Source of the DNA: Gammaproteobacteria bacterium
GTDB taxonomy: Bacteria > Pseudomonadota > Gammaproteobacteria > SpSt-1174
Direction: 5' to 3'
Assembly (NCBI GenBank): GCA_037388465.1
Contig: JARRKE010000021.1
Location: 1 to 51,889 of the forward strand
DNA length: 51,889 bases
A program made the translations under genes and the position numbers. A model generated the notes under the pieces. The model did not search any database, was not told the DNA's origin, and was given only the letters and a program-made list of their open reading frames with translations. Shown piece by piece: positions 35,677-46,095 of this stretch (its first letter is position 1; every line of letters begins with the position of its first letter).

Positions 35677-36641
35677 TGCGAGTAGCGATTATTGCGTTGG
35701 CACTGGCGGTCCCCCTGGCCGCCAACGCAGAGGAGGGGGTTTCGGATTGGCTGGGGCGGATGCACCGCTCCATGAGCACCCTCAATTACGAGGGCACCCT
35801 GGTTTATGCGCGAGGCACGCGCCTGGAGGCGATGCGTGTGCTGCATGCCCGTGAGGCGGGCGTCACGCGCGAAAAACTCACTTCCCTGTCGGGCCAGCCC
35901 CGCGAGGTGATCCGGGACGGCGGTTCGCTGACCTGCATCTGGCCCGGGCGCAACCCCATCGTGATCGGCTCCCGCTCTTCCGCCAAGCAGGGCCTGCCGG
36001 CTGTGCCGGTACAGGCCGGCATGAATACCACGGATTACGACTATCACCTGGGCCCGGAAGGCCGGGTCGCCGGTCAGACATGCCGCTATATCCGCATCCA
36101 GCCAGTGGATGACTACCGTTACGGTTACCAGCTCTGCGTGGGCACCCAGCACGGCATGCTGTTGAAATCCATCATGTTCGACGAGCATGGCCGCCGGGTG
36201 GAGCAGATGATGTTCACAGACTTCCACGTCCGCGAGCAGATCCCCGCCGCCGACTTCAAGTCCAGCGTAAACGGCCAGGCGCCGCGTATGACCACGCCCC
36301 TGAGCGAAAAAAGCGATCCCGGGTTGAAGCCTGATCCAGGCTGGCAGGTCGGATGGATGCCGGAGGGTTTTCACCCCGTATCCACGGTGATGCGGCACAT
36401 GAACGGCCTGTCCGCCCCGGTGCAGCACATCATTCTTTCCGACGGCATCGCCTCGGTGTCGGTGTACATCTCCAAGGCGGATGGCGACAAGGATGACTAC
36501 GAGGGCGGCCTGGAGCGGGGTGCGCTGCACGCCTACGCCACCTACGTCGACGGCCACGAGGTCACGGTGGTGGGGGAAACCCCCGCCGCGACGGTACGTC
36601 GAATTGCCGGCTCAGTGCGGTATAATGCCCAGCATGATTGA
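35676..36641 (+). CDS. rseB: Sigma-E regulatory protein RseB
   Basis: 321 residues. Signal peptide MRVAIIALALAVPLAANA, then the two-domain periplasmic fold (WLGRMHRSMSTLNYEGTLVY, GWMPEGF, HIILSDGIASVSVYI). It shields RseA from DegS and senses mislocalised lipoproteins or LPS. It overlaps rseC by 8 bp. Confidence 0.95.
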   Translation: MRVAIIALALAVPLAANAEEGVSDWLGRMHRSMSTLNYEGTLVYARGTRLEAMRVLHAREAGVTREKLTSLSGQPREVIRDGGSLTCIWPGRNPIVIGSRSSAKQGLPAVPVQAGMNTTDYDYHLGPEGRVAGQTCRYIRIQPVDDYRYGYQLCVGTQHGMLLKSIMFDEHGRRVEQMMFTDFHVREQIPAADFKSSVNGQAPRMTTPLSEKSDPGLKPDPGWQVGWMPEGFHPVSTVMRHMNGLSAPVQHIILSDGIASVSVYISKADGDKDDYEGGLERGALHAYATYVDGHEVTVVGETPAATVRRIAGSVRYNAQHD

Positions 36642-37101
36642 AGAAACCGGTCAAGTCGTACGCGTCGAGGGCGATCACGTCTGGGTGGAAACCCAGCGTA
36701 AGAGCGCCTGCGGGAGCTGCTCGGCCAACAAGGGCTGCGGTACGGCGACGCTCGGCAAGGTGTTCGGCAATCGCCAGTCGGTGGTGCGGGTGCTGAATAC
36801 CCTTGAGGTCGAGCCCGGCGATGCGGTTGTCCTGGGGCTGCAGGAATCGGCCCTGGTGCGGGGCTCGATCGCCATCTATGCGGTTCCGCTGCTGTGCCTC
36901 ATTCTCGGCAGCCTCGGCGCCCAGGCCGTGGGTGCCGGCGACGGGGCTACCACCCTGGCCGGCCTTTTGTCCCTGGCGGCCGGTTTTGGCTGGGTGCGTT
37001 ATTTTGCCAGTCACATCCGCAGCGATGCCCGCTATCAGCCGGTCATCCTGCGCCGCCTGCCGCGCTATGGCCTGAGCGGTCATGGTGTTTTGGCGCCCTG
37101 A
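36634..37101 (+). CDS. rseC: SoxR-reducing / sigma-E regulator RseC
   Basis: 155 residues from ATG 36634 inside the end of rseB; an ATG nine bases upstream is also possible. The cysteine cluster ACGSCSANKGCG (about 23-34) and two TM helices (IAIYAVPLLCLILGSL, LAGLLSLAAGFGWV) fit RseC/MucC. The Cys cluster may hold an Fe-S or redox site. It is an inner-membrane protein with a positive effect on sigma-E or SoxR reduction. Confidence 0.92.
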   Translation: MIEETGQVVRVEGDHVWVETQRKSACGSCSANKGCGTATLGKVFGNRQSVVRVLNTLEVEPGDAVVLGLQESALVRGSIAIYAVPLLCLILGSLGAQAVGAGDGATTLAGLLSLAAGFGWVRYFASHIRSDARYQPVILRRLPRYGLSGHGVLAP

Positions 37102-37148
37102 TTGCCATAATCCTGCCTGCAGTTATCTATAACCCATCAGGTTAGTCC

Positions 37149-38567
37149 GTGCCGCGACGTTTATTCGATTCAAGGGCGGGGCGTTACATGCGCCTTGTGT
37201 TCGTGTGTTCCCTCATGCTCGCCTGGTGGGGGCCGGTCCGGGCTGCGCAGCTGCCGGACTTCACCTCCCTGGTCAAAGCGGCCAGCCCGGCCATCGTCAA
37301 TATCAGCTCGACCCGCAAGATAACCCTCGAGGAGGCCCTGCCGCCGGGTACGGATTTGCCGGACGACGCCCAGTTACGGGACTTCCTGCGCCGCTTTTTC
37401 GGCGACGGCGGCGGACCGAGTTTCGATTCGGAATCCCTCGGCTCCGGATTCATCATTTCCAGCGACGGTTACATCCTGACCAACTGGCATGTGGTGAAGG
37501 GGGCGGAGGAGATCATCGTCAAGCTGGGCGACCGCCGGCAGCTCGCCGCGCGCATCATCGGCAGCGATACCAGAACCGATCTCGCCCTGCTCAAGATCGA
37601 CGCCAAGAATCTGCCGGTGGCCAGGATCGGTGATTCCAGTACGCTCCAGCCCGGCGAATGGGTCGTGGCCATCGGTTCGCCGTTCGGTTTCGACCACTCG
37701 GTCACGGCCGGCATCGTCAGCGCCCTGGGGCGGAGCCTGCCTGACGAGAACTACGTGCCCTTCATCCAGACCGACGTGGCCATCAATCCGGGCAATTCGG
37801 GTGGTCCGCTGCTGAATCTGCAAGGCGAAGTGATCGGGGTGAATTCGCTGATCTACAGCCAGACGGGCGGCTTCATGGGGCTGTCGTTCGCCATTCCGAT
37901 CAACCTGGCCATGAATGTGGTGAACCAGCTCAAGGCCACCGGGCACGTGACTCGCGGCTGGCTGGGCGTCTACATTCAGGCGGTCACCCGCGATCTCGCC
38001 CAGTCCTTCGGCCTGAACCGGCCCGAGGGGGCGCTGGTGTCGCGGGTCATGTCCGACAGCCCGGCCCGCAAGGCCGGTATTCGCGCGGGCGACATCCTGC
38101 TGACCTTCAACGGCAAGCGCCTCAACGAGTCTTCCGATCTCCCGCCGCTGGTGGCGAGCACGCCGATCGGCGCCAAGGTGCCGGTGCGCGTGCTGCGTGA
38201 CGGCAAGGTCATCACGCTCACCGTGAAGGTGGAGGCGCTGCCCGAAGCCACGGCCCAGAAGAAGGCCCGGTCCACCGCGCCCAAACCACACCGTCTTTAC
38301 GGCATGGAACTGCGCAACCTGACCACCAAGGAACGCAAGGACCTGGGTATCGAGAGCGGCGGCGTAATGGTTGAACAGGCAAGCGGCGATGCGGCCGCGG
38401 CCGGCATCCGCGAAGGCGACGTGATCACCATGATGGATAATCAGCCGGTGCGCGATCTTGCGCAGTTCAAGCGTTTGTTGAACAAGGCGCCCAAAGGGCG
38501 CCCTCTGGCGTTGCTTGTCCAGCGCGAAGGCGACGCCGTTTTCATCGCGCTCAAATCGCAACCCTGA
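37149..38567 (+). CDS. degP: Periplasmic serine protease DegP/MucD
   Basis: 472 residues from GTG; an ATG at codon 14 is an alternative that gives a tighter signal peptide. Catalytic triad His114 (TNWHVV), Asp144 (RTDLALL), Ser217 (GNSGGP), then two PDZ domains (about 265-355 and 375-470). Degrades or refolds misfolded periplasmic proteins. It closes the rpoE operon, as mucD does in Pseudomonas. Confidence 0.96.
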   Translation: MPRRLFDSRAGRYMRLVFVCSLMLAWWGPVRAAQLPDFTSLVKAASPAIVNISSTRKITLEEALPPGTDLPDDAQLRDFLRRFFGDGGGPSFDSESLGSGFIISSDGYILTNWHVVKGAEEIIVKLGDRRQLAARIIGSDTRTDLALLKIDAKNLPVARIGDSSTLQPGEWVVAIGSPFGFDHSVTAGIVSALGRSLPDENYVPFIQTDVAINPGNSGGPLLNLQGEVIGVNSLIYSQTGGFMGLSFAIPINLAMNVVNQLKATGHVTRGWLGVYIQAVTRDLAQSFGLNRPEGALVSRVMSDSPARKAGIRAGDILLTFNGKRLNESSDLPPLVASTPIGAKVPVRVLRDGKVITLTVKVEALPEATAQKKARSTAPKPHRLYGMELRNLTTKERKDLGIESGGVMVEQASGDAAAAGIREGDVITMMDNQPVRDLAQFKRLLNKAPKGRPLALLVQREGDAVFIALKSQP

Positions 38568-38570
38568 TCC

Positions 38571-38807
38571 ATGCCGGAATTGACCCTCTACTACCGTGAG
38601 GGCTGCCATCTATGCGACCACATGCTCGCGGCGCTGGCACCACTGCAGGCTGAACTGGGGTTTACCGTCCGTCAACGGGACATCGACGGGAATGCGGCGC
38701 TTCGCGAACGTTTCAACGAAAAAGTCCCCGTGCTCGCACTGGAAGATGAAATCATTTGTTGTCACTTTCTTGATGAAAAAGGTTTGCGGGATACGCTGAA
38801 ATCATGA
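38571..38807 (+). CDS. Glutaredoxin-like protein (DUF836)
   Basis: 78 residues. Thioredoxin fold with CHLC at 13-16 and the cis-Pro in KVPVLA. It is the short DUF836 type often found between degP and lepA. The partner is unknown. Starts 3 bp after degP and overlaps lepA by ATGA. Confidence 0.88.
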   Translation: MPELTLYYREGCHLCDHMLAALAPLQAELGFTVRQRDIDGNAALRERFNEKVPVLALEDEIICCHFLDEKGLRDTLKS

Positions 38808-40609
38808 ATTTCCCACTTGAGCGTATTCGCAATTTCTCCATCATCGCGCACATCGACCACGGCAAATCCACGCTCGCCGACCGGTTCATTCAGCTTTGTG
38901 GCGGACTGAGCGAACGCGAGATGGCCGAGCAGGTCCTGGACTCCATGGATCTCGAACGTGAGCGCGGCATCACCATCAAGGCCCAAAGCGTTTCGCTGGC
39001 CTATACGGCGCGCGATGGCGAAACCTATCTGCTGAATTTCATCGACACCCCCGGCCACGTCGACTTTTCCTACGAGGTTTCCCGCTCGCTGGCCGCCTGC
39101 GAAGGGGCGCTGCTGGTGGTGGACGCATCACAAGGCGTCGAGGCGCAAAGCGTCGCCAACTGTTACACCGCCGTGGAGCAGGGGCTCGAGGTGGTTCCGG
39201 TGTTGAACAAGATCGATCTGCCGGCGGCCGACCCCGATCGGGTGATCGGCGAGATCGAGGAGATCATCGGCATCGAGGCGCAAGACGCCGTCCGCGTCAG
39301 CGCCAAGACCGGCGAGGGCGTGCCCGATCTCCTCGAGGCGTTGATCGTCCGGATTCCGCCGCCGCAGGGCGACCGGGATGCACCCCTGCAGGCACTCATT
39401 ATCGACTCGTGGTTCGACAATTACCTCGGTGTGGTGTCGCTGGTGCGCGTCATGCAGGGCAGTATGAAGTCGCGCGACAAGGTCCAGGCAATGTCGACGG
39501 GACGCACCTATCAACTCGACAAGGTCGGCATCTTCGGGCCACGCCCCGTGGAGCGTGGGGTACTGGCGGCCGGTGAAGTGGGGTACATGATCGCCGGCAT
39601 CAAGGAGATCGACGGCGCCAAGGTGGGTGATACCTTCACTCTGGCCTCCCGCCCCGCTGCCGAACCGCTGCCGGGCTTTCGCGAAATTCAGCCGCGTGTG
39701 TTCGCCGGCCTGTTCCCGACCAGTGCCGACGAGTACGAGGGCCTGCGTGATGCCCTGGACAAACTCAAACTGAACGATTCCTCTCTCAGCTTCGAACCGG
39801 AAACCTCTGAGGCGCTGGGATTCGGTTTCCGCTGCGGCTTCCTGGGCATGCTGCACATGGAGATCGTGCAGGAACGCCTCGAACGCGAGTACGACCTGGA
39901 TCTCATTACCACCGCACCCACGGTGGTCTACAAGGTGAGGACTACGTCCGGCGAGGAACTGGAAATCCATAATCCTTCGCAATTGCCGCCGGTCAATCAT
40001 ATTGAAGAGATCAGCGAGCCCATCATCAACGCCAACATACTGGTGCCGCAGGAGTTCGTCGGCCCCGTCATCACCCTGTGTGTGGAAAAGCGCGGCATGC
40101 AGCGGCAGATGCAATATGTCGGCAAGCAGGTCTCGCTGATCTACGACCTGCCCCTGAGCGAAGTGGTGCTGGATTTCTTCGACCGCCTCAAATCGGTCAG
40201 CCGTGGCTATGCCTCCTTCGACTACCACATCGCCCGTTTCGAACCGGCCGATCTGGTCAAGGTCGATGTGCTTATCAACGGCGACCGAGTGGATGCGCTG
40301 TCGATTATCGTTCACCGCGAAATGAGCGAACGGCGCGGGCGTGAACTTGCGGAGAGAATGAAGGATCTAATCCCGCGGCAGATGTTCGATGTCGCCATCC
40401 AGGCTGCGATCGGCAATCATATTGTCGCTCGTACCAACGTCAAGGCGCTGCGCAAGAACGTCACGGCCAAGTGCTATGGCGGCGACGTGACCCGTAAGCG
40501 CAAATTGCTCGAAAAACAGAAAGCCGGCAAAAAGCGCATGAAGCAGATCGGCCGCGTGGAAGTGCCGCAAGAGGCGTTCCTCGCCGTACTGCAGGTGGAC
40601 AACAAGTAA
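38804..40609 (+). CDS. lepA: Elongation factor 4 (LepA)
   Basis: 601 residues. G1 [10 protein letters not shown]2 region GITIKAQ, G3 DTPGHVDF, G4 [13 protein letters not shown]-like domains and the LepA-specific C-terminal domain ([17 protein letters not shown]). A ribosomal GTPase acting on stalled or assembling ribosomes. Linked to lepB downstream, as usual. Confidence 0.98.
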   Translation: MNFPLERIRNFSIIAHIDHGKSTLADRFIQLCGGLSEREMAEQVLDSMDLERERGITIKAQSVSLAYTARDGETYLLNFIDTPGHVDFSYEVSRSLAACEGALLVVDASQGVEAQSVANCYTAVEQGLEVVPVLNKIDLPAADPDRVIGEIEEIIGIEAQDAVRVSAKTGEGVPDLLEALIVRIPPPQGDRDAPLQALIIDSWFDNYLGVVSLVRVMQGSMKSRDKVQAMSTGRTYQLDKVGIFGPRPVERGVLAAGEVGYMIAGIKEIDGAKVGDTFTLASRPAAEPLPGFREIQPRVFAGLFPTSADEYEGLRDALDKLKLNDSSLSFEPETSEALGFGFRCGFLGMLHMEIVQERLEREYDLDLITTAPTVVYKVRTTSGEELEIHNPSQLPPVNHIEEISEPIINANILVPQEFVGPVITLCVEKRGMQRQMQYVGKQVSLIYDLPLSEVVLDFFDRLKSVSRGYASFDYHIARFEPADLVKVDVLINGDRVDALSIIVHREMSERRGRELAERMKDLIPRQMFDVAIQAAIGNHIVARTNVKALRKNVTAKCYGGDVTRKRKLLEKQKAGKKRMKQIGRVEVPQEAFLAVLQVDNK

Positions 40610-40628
40610 CAACCAACAGGAAGGATGC

Positions 40629-41417
40629 ATGGCTATAGATCTTGAGTGGTTGCTCGTTATCGGAACGCTGGTCACCGGCATCGTCTGGTTGCTGGACGTG
40701 GTCTGGTGGCGCAAGGTACGCATGCCGGCCCCGGAAGGCGCTGCGGAGGTCCAGGAACCCTGGTACGTCGATTACTCCAGGGCCTTTTTCCCCGTACTGC
40801 TTCTCGTTCTTCTCCTGAGGTCGTTTGTCTTCGAGCCGTTTCGCATTCCCTCCGGCTCGATGATGCCGACATTGCTGGTCGGCGACTTTATCTGGGTAAA
40901 CAAGTACGATTACGGCCTGCGTCTGCCGATCACGAGCACCAAGATCCTGAAGATCGGCGAGCCGCACCGGGGCGACGTCGTGGTGTTCCGTTTTCCGCGT
41001 GATCCCAATACCGATTACATCAAGCGTATTGTCGGCCTGCCGGGGGATGTGGTGACATATGTTCACAAGACGTTGTATATCAACGGCAAGAAGATGACCC
41101 AGACGCCCGTCGGGCCCTATGCGGACGCCGCCGACAACGGCGAGGGTGTGGACAGTACGGAATATGTTGAGAACCTCGGTGGGGTCAAGCACGATATCCT
41201 GCTGATGCCCAGCCGGCCATCGTTGTCCGGCGAGTGGATCGTACCGCCCCACCATTATTTCGTGATGGGCGATAACCGGGACAACAGCAATGACAGCCGT
41301 TATTGGGGTACCGTCCCTGAGCAGAATCTCGTAGGCAAGGCAGAGTTCATCTGGTTTAACTGGAATATCCGGGACTGGACTATGAAATTCTCCAGAATCG
41401 GCGACATCATTCATTAA
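40629..41417 (+). CDS. lepB: Signal peptidase I
   Basis: 262 residues. Two N-terminal TM helices (about 5-27 and 52-70). Catalytic Ser77 in IPSGSMMPT and Lys132 in DYIKRIVG, 55 apart as in E. coli (S91/K146). Box GDNRDNSNDSR is present. It cleaves signal peptides of secreted proteins on the periplasmic face. Confidence 0.98.
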   Translation: MAIDLEWLLVIGTLVTGIVWLLDVVWWRKVRMPAPEGAAEVQEPWYVDYSRAFFPVLLLVLLLRSFVFEPFRIPSGSMMPTLLVGDFIWVNKYDYGLRLPITSTKILKIGEPHRGDVVVFRFPRDPNTDYIKRIVGLPGDVVTYVHKTLYINGKKMTQTPVGPYADAADNGEGVDSTEYVENLGGVKHDILLMPSRPSLSGEWIVPPHHYFVMGDNRDNSNDSRYWGTVPEQNLVGKAEFIWFNWNIRDWTMKFSRIGDIIH

Positions 41418-41442
41418 TCTACCGGAGTGTCGAGGAGGGACA

Positions 41443-41817
41443 ATGAATCTACCGAGTAAACAACGCGGACTCTCATTCCTGGGCTGGCTGGTGATCATCG
41501 GTCTTGCCGGTTTTGCCGTTGTGCTGGGCATGCGGCTGGGGCCTATTTATATGCAAAATTACGAAGTCAACAACGTCCTGCATGAGGTTGCCGCCGAAGA
41601 TAATATCGGCCGTGCGCCGGAACAGGTCATCTGGGGCAAGCTTTCGAAGTTTTTCGATATCAACAATATCGACAACATCAAACAGGACGATTTCAAGGTC
41701 CAGCACAAGGATGGCCAAACGACCTTCACGCTTCACTATGAGACCCGGCTCAATCTCGTCGGCAATCTCGACGGCGTGGTCGTGTTCAACAAAACCGTCG
41801 TGGCCAACCAGCGCTAG
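41443..41817 (+). CDS. DUF4845 membrane-anchored protein
   Basis: 124 residues. One TM helix at about 8-30 (RGLSFLGWLVIIGLAGFAVV), then a small soluble domain (LGPIYMQNYEVNNVL, FTLHYETRLNLVGNLDGVVVF). This family sits between lepB and rnc in many beta- and gammaproteobacteria. The N-terminus resembles pilin-like TM segments. Function unknown. Confidence 0.88.
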   Translation: MNLPSKQRGLSFLGWLVIIGLAGFAVVLGMRLGPIYMQNYEVNNVLHEVAAEDNIGRAPEQVIWGKLSKFFDINNIDNIKQDDFKVQHKDGQTTFTLHYETRLNLVGNLDGVVVFNKTVVANQR

Positions 41818-41823
41818 ATCAGC

Positions 41824-42480
41824 GTGAGATTGCAGCAACTGGACCGGGAGATACTCGAGTCGCCCGAATTTGCGATCGCCATCACGCATCGCAGCGTCGG
41901 GGGGCAGAACAACGAGCGCCTGGAGTTTCTGGGAGACAGTATCCTCGGGTTGATCATCACCGAATGGCTGTATAAACAGCTGCCGGATGCCAGCGAAGGG
42001 CATCTCAGCCGCCTGCGTGCGCTGCTGGTGCGCAAGGAAACCCTGGCGGAGATCGGCAAGGACCTGAAGCTCGGTGAACGGTTGCGGTTGGGGGAGGGCG
42101 AATTGAAGAGCGGCGGCTTTCGTCGTCCCTCCATCCTCGCCGACGCCTTCGAGGCGGTGATCGGCGCGATCTACCTGGTCAAGGGACTCCCTTACACGGA
42201 AGGTTTCATCAAGGGGATCTATGCCCAACGCTTTGACAATCTGCCGACCGAAGACGAACTCAAGGATCCGAAGACCCGGTTGCAGGAATATCTACAGGGC
42301 AAAGGGTATTCACCGCCGAGCTACGAAGTGATTAAGGTAAGCGGCAAACCGCACGAGCAGGAATTCCAGGTGGTGTGCCGCATCGAAGCCATGAGCCGGC
42401 AGACGACCGCGATGGGGCGGAGCAGGAAAAGGGCGGAACAGCAGGCCGCTGAGGACCTGCTGAAAAGCCTGACAGAGTAA
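41824..42480 (+). CDS. rnc: Ribonuclease III
   Basis: 218 residues from GTG. The catalytic signature NERLEFLGDSILG and the second acidic site in LADAFEAVIGAIY are intact; a dsRNA-binding domain follows from about 150 (DPKTRLQEYLQ...RAEQQAAEDLL). It processes rRNA and dsRNA. The N-terminus is a little shorter than E. coli's 226-residue enzyme. Era follows after 16 bp. Confidence 0.97.
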   Translation: MRLQQLDREILESPEFAIAITHRSVGGQNNERLEFLGDSILGLIITEWLYKQLPDASEGHLSRLRALLVRKETLAEIGKDLKLGERLRLGEGELKSGGFRRPSILADAFEAVIGAIYLVKGLPYTEGFIKGIYAQRFDNLPTEDELKDPKTRLQEYLQGKGYSPPSYEVIKVSGKPHEQEFQVVCRIEAMSRQTTAMGRSRKRAEQQAAEDLLKSLTE

Positions 42481-42496
42481 GCGTGCGCGGATCGAA

Positions 42497-43378
42497 ATGA
42501 GCACTCATGCCGGTGTCATCGCCCTGGTCGGGCGCCCCAATGTGGGCAAATCCACGCTGCTTAATCAGCTGGTCGACTATCATCTGGCTGCGGTTTCGCA
42601 CAAGGTTCAGACCACGCGGCATCTGATTCGCGGGATCCTGACGCACGAAAATACCCAGTTCGTGTTCGTCGACACGCCCGGCATTCACCAGGCACATCAA
42701 AAGCAGCTGAATCGCGCGCTGAATCGAGCTGCAGTCGCGGCGTTGGAGGAGTGTGATGCGATTCTTTTCATGGTCGAGGCGGGTCGCTTCACGGATGAGG
42801 ATCAGTCGATCCTTGACCTGCTCAAGCGCCAGAAGCGGCCAATCGTGGTCGCGATCAACAAGGTCGACAAGGTCAAGAACAAGGAAGACCTGCTCGTTTT
42901 CATCGATACGCTGAAGACGCGTCATGAATTCGAGGAAATACTCCTGATTTCGGCCTTGAAACGCAGCCATCTGGATAGCGTGCTAGATGCGCTGGCCAGG
43001 CTGCTGCCGGAATCCGAAGCGCTTTATCCCGAAGATCAGATTACCGACCGGCCGTTGCGGTTCGTCATCAGCGAAATCATTCGTGAGCAGGTCTACGATC
43101 TACTGCATCAGGAACTGCCTTACGATATCGCCATTGAGATTGAGTCATTTTCAGAAGGGCGGCGCAAGACACATGTCGAGGCCTTGATTCTGGTCGCACA
43201 AAACAGCCAAAAGGCGATCGTGATCGGTAAACAGGGCAGTATGATTCGCGAAATCGGCATACGTGCCCGGGAAGAGATCGAAAGGCTCCTCGACCGTCCC
43301 GTCGATCTGCGGCTTTGGGTCAGGGTGGAACCTCATTGGGTGGATCGTTTCGAGGCGCTCGATCCCCTGCAACGCTGA
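42497..43378 (+). CDS. era: GTPase Era
   Basis: 293 residues. G1 GRPNVGKST, G3 DTPGIH, G4 NKVDKV, then a C-terminal KH domain (VIGKQGSMIREIGIRAREEIE) that binds the 3' end of 16S rRNA. Needed for 30S assembly. rnc-era-recO-pdxJ-acpS is the classical order. Confidence 0.98.
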   Translation: MSTHAGVIALVGRPNVGKSTLLNQLVDYHLAAVSHKVQTTRHLIRGILTHENTQFVFVDTPGIHQAHQKQLNRALNRAAVAALEECDAILFMVEAGRFTDEDQSILDLLKRQKRPIVVAINKVDKVKNKEDLLVFIDTLKTRHEFEEILLISALKRSHLDSVLDALARLLPESEALYPEDQITDRPLRFVISEIIREQVYDLLHQELPYDIAIEIESFSEGRRKTHVEALILVAQNSQKAIVIGKQGSMIREIGIRAREEIERLLDRPVDLRLWVRVEPHWVDRFEALDPLQR

Positions 43379-43385
43379 TTCGACC

Positions 43386-44057
43386 GTGTCACAACAGCAC
43401 GATCAAGCCTACATCCTGCACGCCAGCAAGTTCTCTGATTCGCGACTCATTCTAAAGTTGCTCAGCGAACAGAACGGCCTGATCGCAGGCGTAGCCAGGC
43501 GCGTGCGCAGTCGTGCCCACGGAGCACTTATTTTCCAGCCCGGCAGCCGTATCAGCTTCAGTTTCCGTCCACGCGAAGGGCTCAAGTCCCTGTCCGGCAT
43601 AGAGGAATTCCCTGCCGGTTTTGCACCCGGCGATGCCCGGTTGTGCCTGTATTTCAGTGAACTGATCGTCCGGTTGGTGCCGGAGGGCGGTCACCTCGAA
43701 GGCCTGTATGAAATGTTCGATCAATTCATGCATGCGCTGCGCAGTGACGAAAATCGCCGTCGGCTTCGCATGAGATTCGAACTTTCGCTGCTGGTCCTGC
43801 TGGGGTTCGTGCTGGATGACTCGATGCTGCCCGAGGATAATGTTTCTCCCGGGCAGCGGTTTGATTTCAGTGCGCACGGCGAGTTACTGCCTGTCTCCGC
43901 ACCCGAAGGCCTGCCGCTTTCGGTACTGCGCCGCCTGGCCGTACTCGAATTGGCGGATACCCAGGAATGGCATACAGCGAGGGTTTTCATTGATAGACTC
44001 TTGGACCGACTGTTGCATAACCGGGTGCTGGTCAGCCGGCGCCTGCTCAAGGAGTAA
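43386..44057 (+). CDS. recO: DNA repair protein RecO
   Basis: 223 residues from GTG 43386, which gives the normal family N-terminus ([21 protein letters not shown]); a longer frame from inside era is not favoured. OB fold followed by a helical domain. No clear zinc cysteines, as in gammaproteobacterial RecO. Binds SSB and acts with RecR, encoded at 26550. Confidence 0.93.
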   Translation: MSQQHDQAYILHASKFSDSRLILKLLSEQNGLIAGVARRVRSRAHGALIFQPGSRISFSFRPREGLKSLSGIEEFPAGFAPGDARLCLYFSELIVRLVPEGGHLEGLYEMFDQFMHALRSDENRRRLRMRFELSLLVLLGFVLDDSMLPEDNVSPGQRFDFSAHGELLPVSAPEGLPLSVLRRLAVLELADTQEWHTARVFIDRLLDRLLHNRVLVSRRLLKE

Positions 44058-44059
44058 CC

Positions 44060-44779
44060 ATGAAGCTGGGGGTTAACATCGATCATATCGCGACCCTGCG
44101 TCAGGCGAGACATACGGCGTATCCCTCCCTGACCGATGCCGTCGCGATCATCGAAAATGCCGGTGCCGACGGGATCACGCTGCATCTGCGCGAGGATCGC
44201 CGCCATATTCAGGATGCGGATGTCCGCACGCTGCGCGCGCTGCTCAAGACGCGCATGAACCTCGAAATGGCCGCAACCGAGGAAATGGTCCGTATCGCCT
44301 GCGAGGTCCAGCCGAACGATGTCTGCCTGGTGCCCGAACGACGCGAGGAGCTCACCACTGAAGGTGGATTGGCCGTCGCCGGCATGATGGACCGGCTCAA
44401 ACCGGTTTGCGGGCAGCTGGCCGCGAACAATATCCGCGTTTCTTTGTTCATCGAACCGGATCGCGATCATATCGAGGCTGCGGTACAAACCGGGGCGCCC
44501 GTGATCGAGTTGCATACAGGCCATTACGCCAACGCCGCCAATCCGGGGGAACGGGCGGAGCGGTTGGAAGGGATTATCGAGGCGGCCGAATTCGCCCAGT
44601 CGCAGGGGCTGATCGTCAACGCAGGCCACGGACTGGACTACGACAATGTCCGTGACATTGCGGCGATTCCCATCATCAACGAGTTGAACATCGGCCATTC
44701 GATCGTTTGCCAGGCGGTTTTTACCGGCCTGGACGCGGCGGTCCGTGAAATGCTCAAGCTGATGGGCCGCGAGGCCTGA
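44060..44779 (+). CDS. pdxJ: Pyridoxine 5'-phosphate synthase
   Basis: 239 residues. [15 protein letters not shown] at the start and [19 protein letters not shown], and [11 protein letters not shown] mark the TIM barrel. It condenses 1-deoxyxylulose-5-phosphate with 3-amino-1-hydroxyacetone phosphate for vitamin B6. Two bp after recO with AAGGAG ribosome site. Confidence 0.98.
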   Translation: MKLGVNIDHIATLRQARHTAYPSLTDAVAIIENAGADGITLHLREDRRHIQDADVRTLRALLKTRMNLEMAATEEMVRIACEVQPNDVCLVPERREELTTEGGLAVAGMMDRLKPVCGQLAANNIRVSLFIEPDRDHIEAAVQTGAPVIELHTGHYANAANPGERAERLEGIIEAAEFAQSQGLIVNAGHGLDYDNVRDIAAIPIINELNIGHSIVCQAVFTGLDAAVREMLKLMGREA

Positions 44780-44781
44780 CG

Positions 44782-45165
44782 ATGTCCATTTACGGTGTCG
44801 GTGTCGATCTGGTCGACAATAAACGGATCGAACGGTTGTTATACCGATATGGCGAGCGCTTCCCCGCTCGTATCCTTGGACCGAACGAACAGGTCGAGTA
44901 CCTTGGGCTGAGATCGAAGACCGGTTTTCTCGCCAAGCGATTCGCGGCCAAGGAGGCCTTCAGCAAGGCGCTGGGTACGGGTTTCCAGAACGGCATCCGG
45001 TTGACCGATATCGACGTGGTTCACGATGACCTCGGCCGTCCCGGGTTTCAGCTGTTCGGCCGGACCAAGGTCTATGCCGAGGCGCGCGGGATTGCCGGTT
45101 TTCATCTGAGTCTGGCGGATGAACGCGAGTATTCGATCGCCTATGTCATCCTGGTCACGAATTGA
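44782..45165 (+). CDS. acpS: Holo-ACP synthase
   Basis: 127 residues. YGVGVDLVDNKRIERL with the metal-binding Asp, and FAAKEAFSKALGTG with the catalytic Glu/Lys. It adds 4'-phosphopantetheine to acyl carrier protein. Two bp after pdxJ. Confidence 0.97.
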   Translation: MSIYGVGVDLVDNKRIERLLYRYGERFPARILGPNEQVEYLGLRSKTGFLAKRFAAKEAFSKALGTGFQNGIRLTDIDVVHDDLGRPGFQLFGRTKVYAEARGIAGFHLSLADEREYSIAYVILVTN

Positions 45166-45192
45166 TCATGCATTCATTTATACTCAAGCGAA

Positions 45193-46095
45193 ATGACTGA
45201 CTCCACTCACTATCCAACGCTGGAAGAATTCGTCGGCAATACGCCACTCGTGCGTCTGCAACGCATGAACGCCGGCAAGGGCAACGTGCTGCTGGTCAAG
45301 CTGGAAGGCAACAACCCGGCGGGCTCCGTGAAAGACCGCCCGGCCATGAGCATGATCCGCCATGCCGAGGCTCGCGGTGAGATCAAACCCGGTGACACAC
45401 TGATCGAAGCCACCAGCGGGAATACCGGCATCGCCCTGGCCATGGCGGCCGCGATCAAGGGCTATCGCATGGTGCTCATCATGCCGGAGAACATGAGCGC
45501 CGAACGACGCGCCTCGATGAAGGCCTACGGCGCGGAGATCATCCTGGTGACCCAGGAAGAGGGCATGGAAGGCGCGCGCGATCTCGCCAAGGAAATGGAA
45601 TCCCAGGGCAAGGGCCATGTGCTCGACCAGTTCTCCAACCCCGACAATCCGCGGGCGCATTACGAGGGTACGGGCCCGGAAATCTGGCGGGACACCCACG
45701 GCGCCATCACGCATTTCGTCAGCTCCATGGGGACCACCGGCACCATCATGGGTACCTCGCAATATCTCAAGGAGCAGAGCCCTGAAATCCAGATCGTGGG
45801 CGTGCAGCCGACCGAAGGATCCAGGATTCCCGGCATCCGCCGCTGGCCGAAGGAATATCTGCCCAGCATCTTCGATGCGTCCCGGGTCGACCGACAGATC
45901 GACGTCAGCCAGACGTTGGCCGAGGAAACCATGCGCCGCCTCGCTCATGAAGAAGGGATTTTCTGCGGCGTGTCCTCCGGCGGCGCCGTGGCGGCCGCCC
46001 TGCAACTGGCTGCCGAGGTGGAGGATGCGGTGATCGTCAGCATCATCTGCGACCGCGGCGACCGTTACATCTCCACGGGGGTGTTTCCGGCATGA
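45193..46095 (+). CDS. cysM: Cysteine synthase B
   Basis: 300 residues. PLP-binding Lys47 in NPAGSVKDRP, substrate loop EATSGNTGIALA, phosphate-binding MGTTGTIMGTS. Length and motifs (GARDLAKEM) fit CysM, which can use thiosulfate as well as sulfide. The last bases overlap the next gene by ATGA. Confidence 0.95.
   Translation: MTDSTHYPTLEEFVGNTPLVRLQRMNAGKGNVLLVKLEGNNPAGSVKDRPAMSMIRHAEARGEIKPGDTLIEATSGNTGIALAMAAAIKGYRMVLIMPENMSAERRASMKAYGAEIILVTQEEGMEGARDLAKEMESQGKGHVLDQFSNPDNPRAHYEGTGPEIWRDTHGAITHFVSSMGTTGTIMGTSQYLKEQSPEIQIVGVQPTEGSRIPGIRRWPKEYLPSIFDASRVDRQIDVSQTLAEETMRRLAHEEGIFCGVSSGGAVAAALQLAAEVEDAVIVSIICDRGDRYISTGVFPA

Noticed and set aside
43263-43385. Longer recO start inside era
   Set aside because: The extra 41 residues do not match RecO and are the era gene in another frame.
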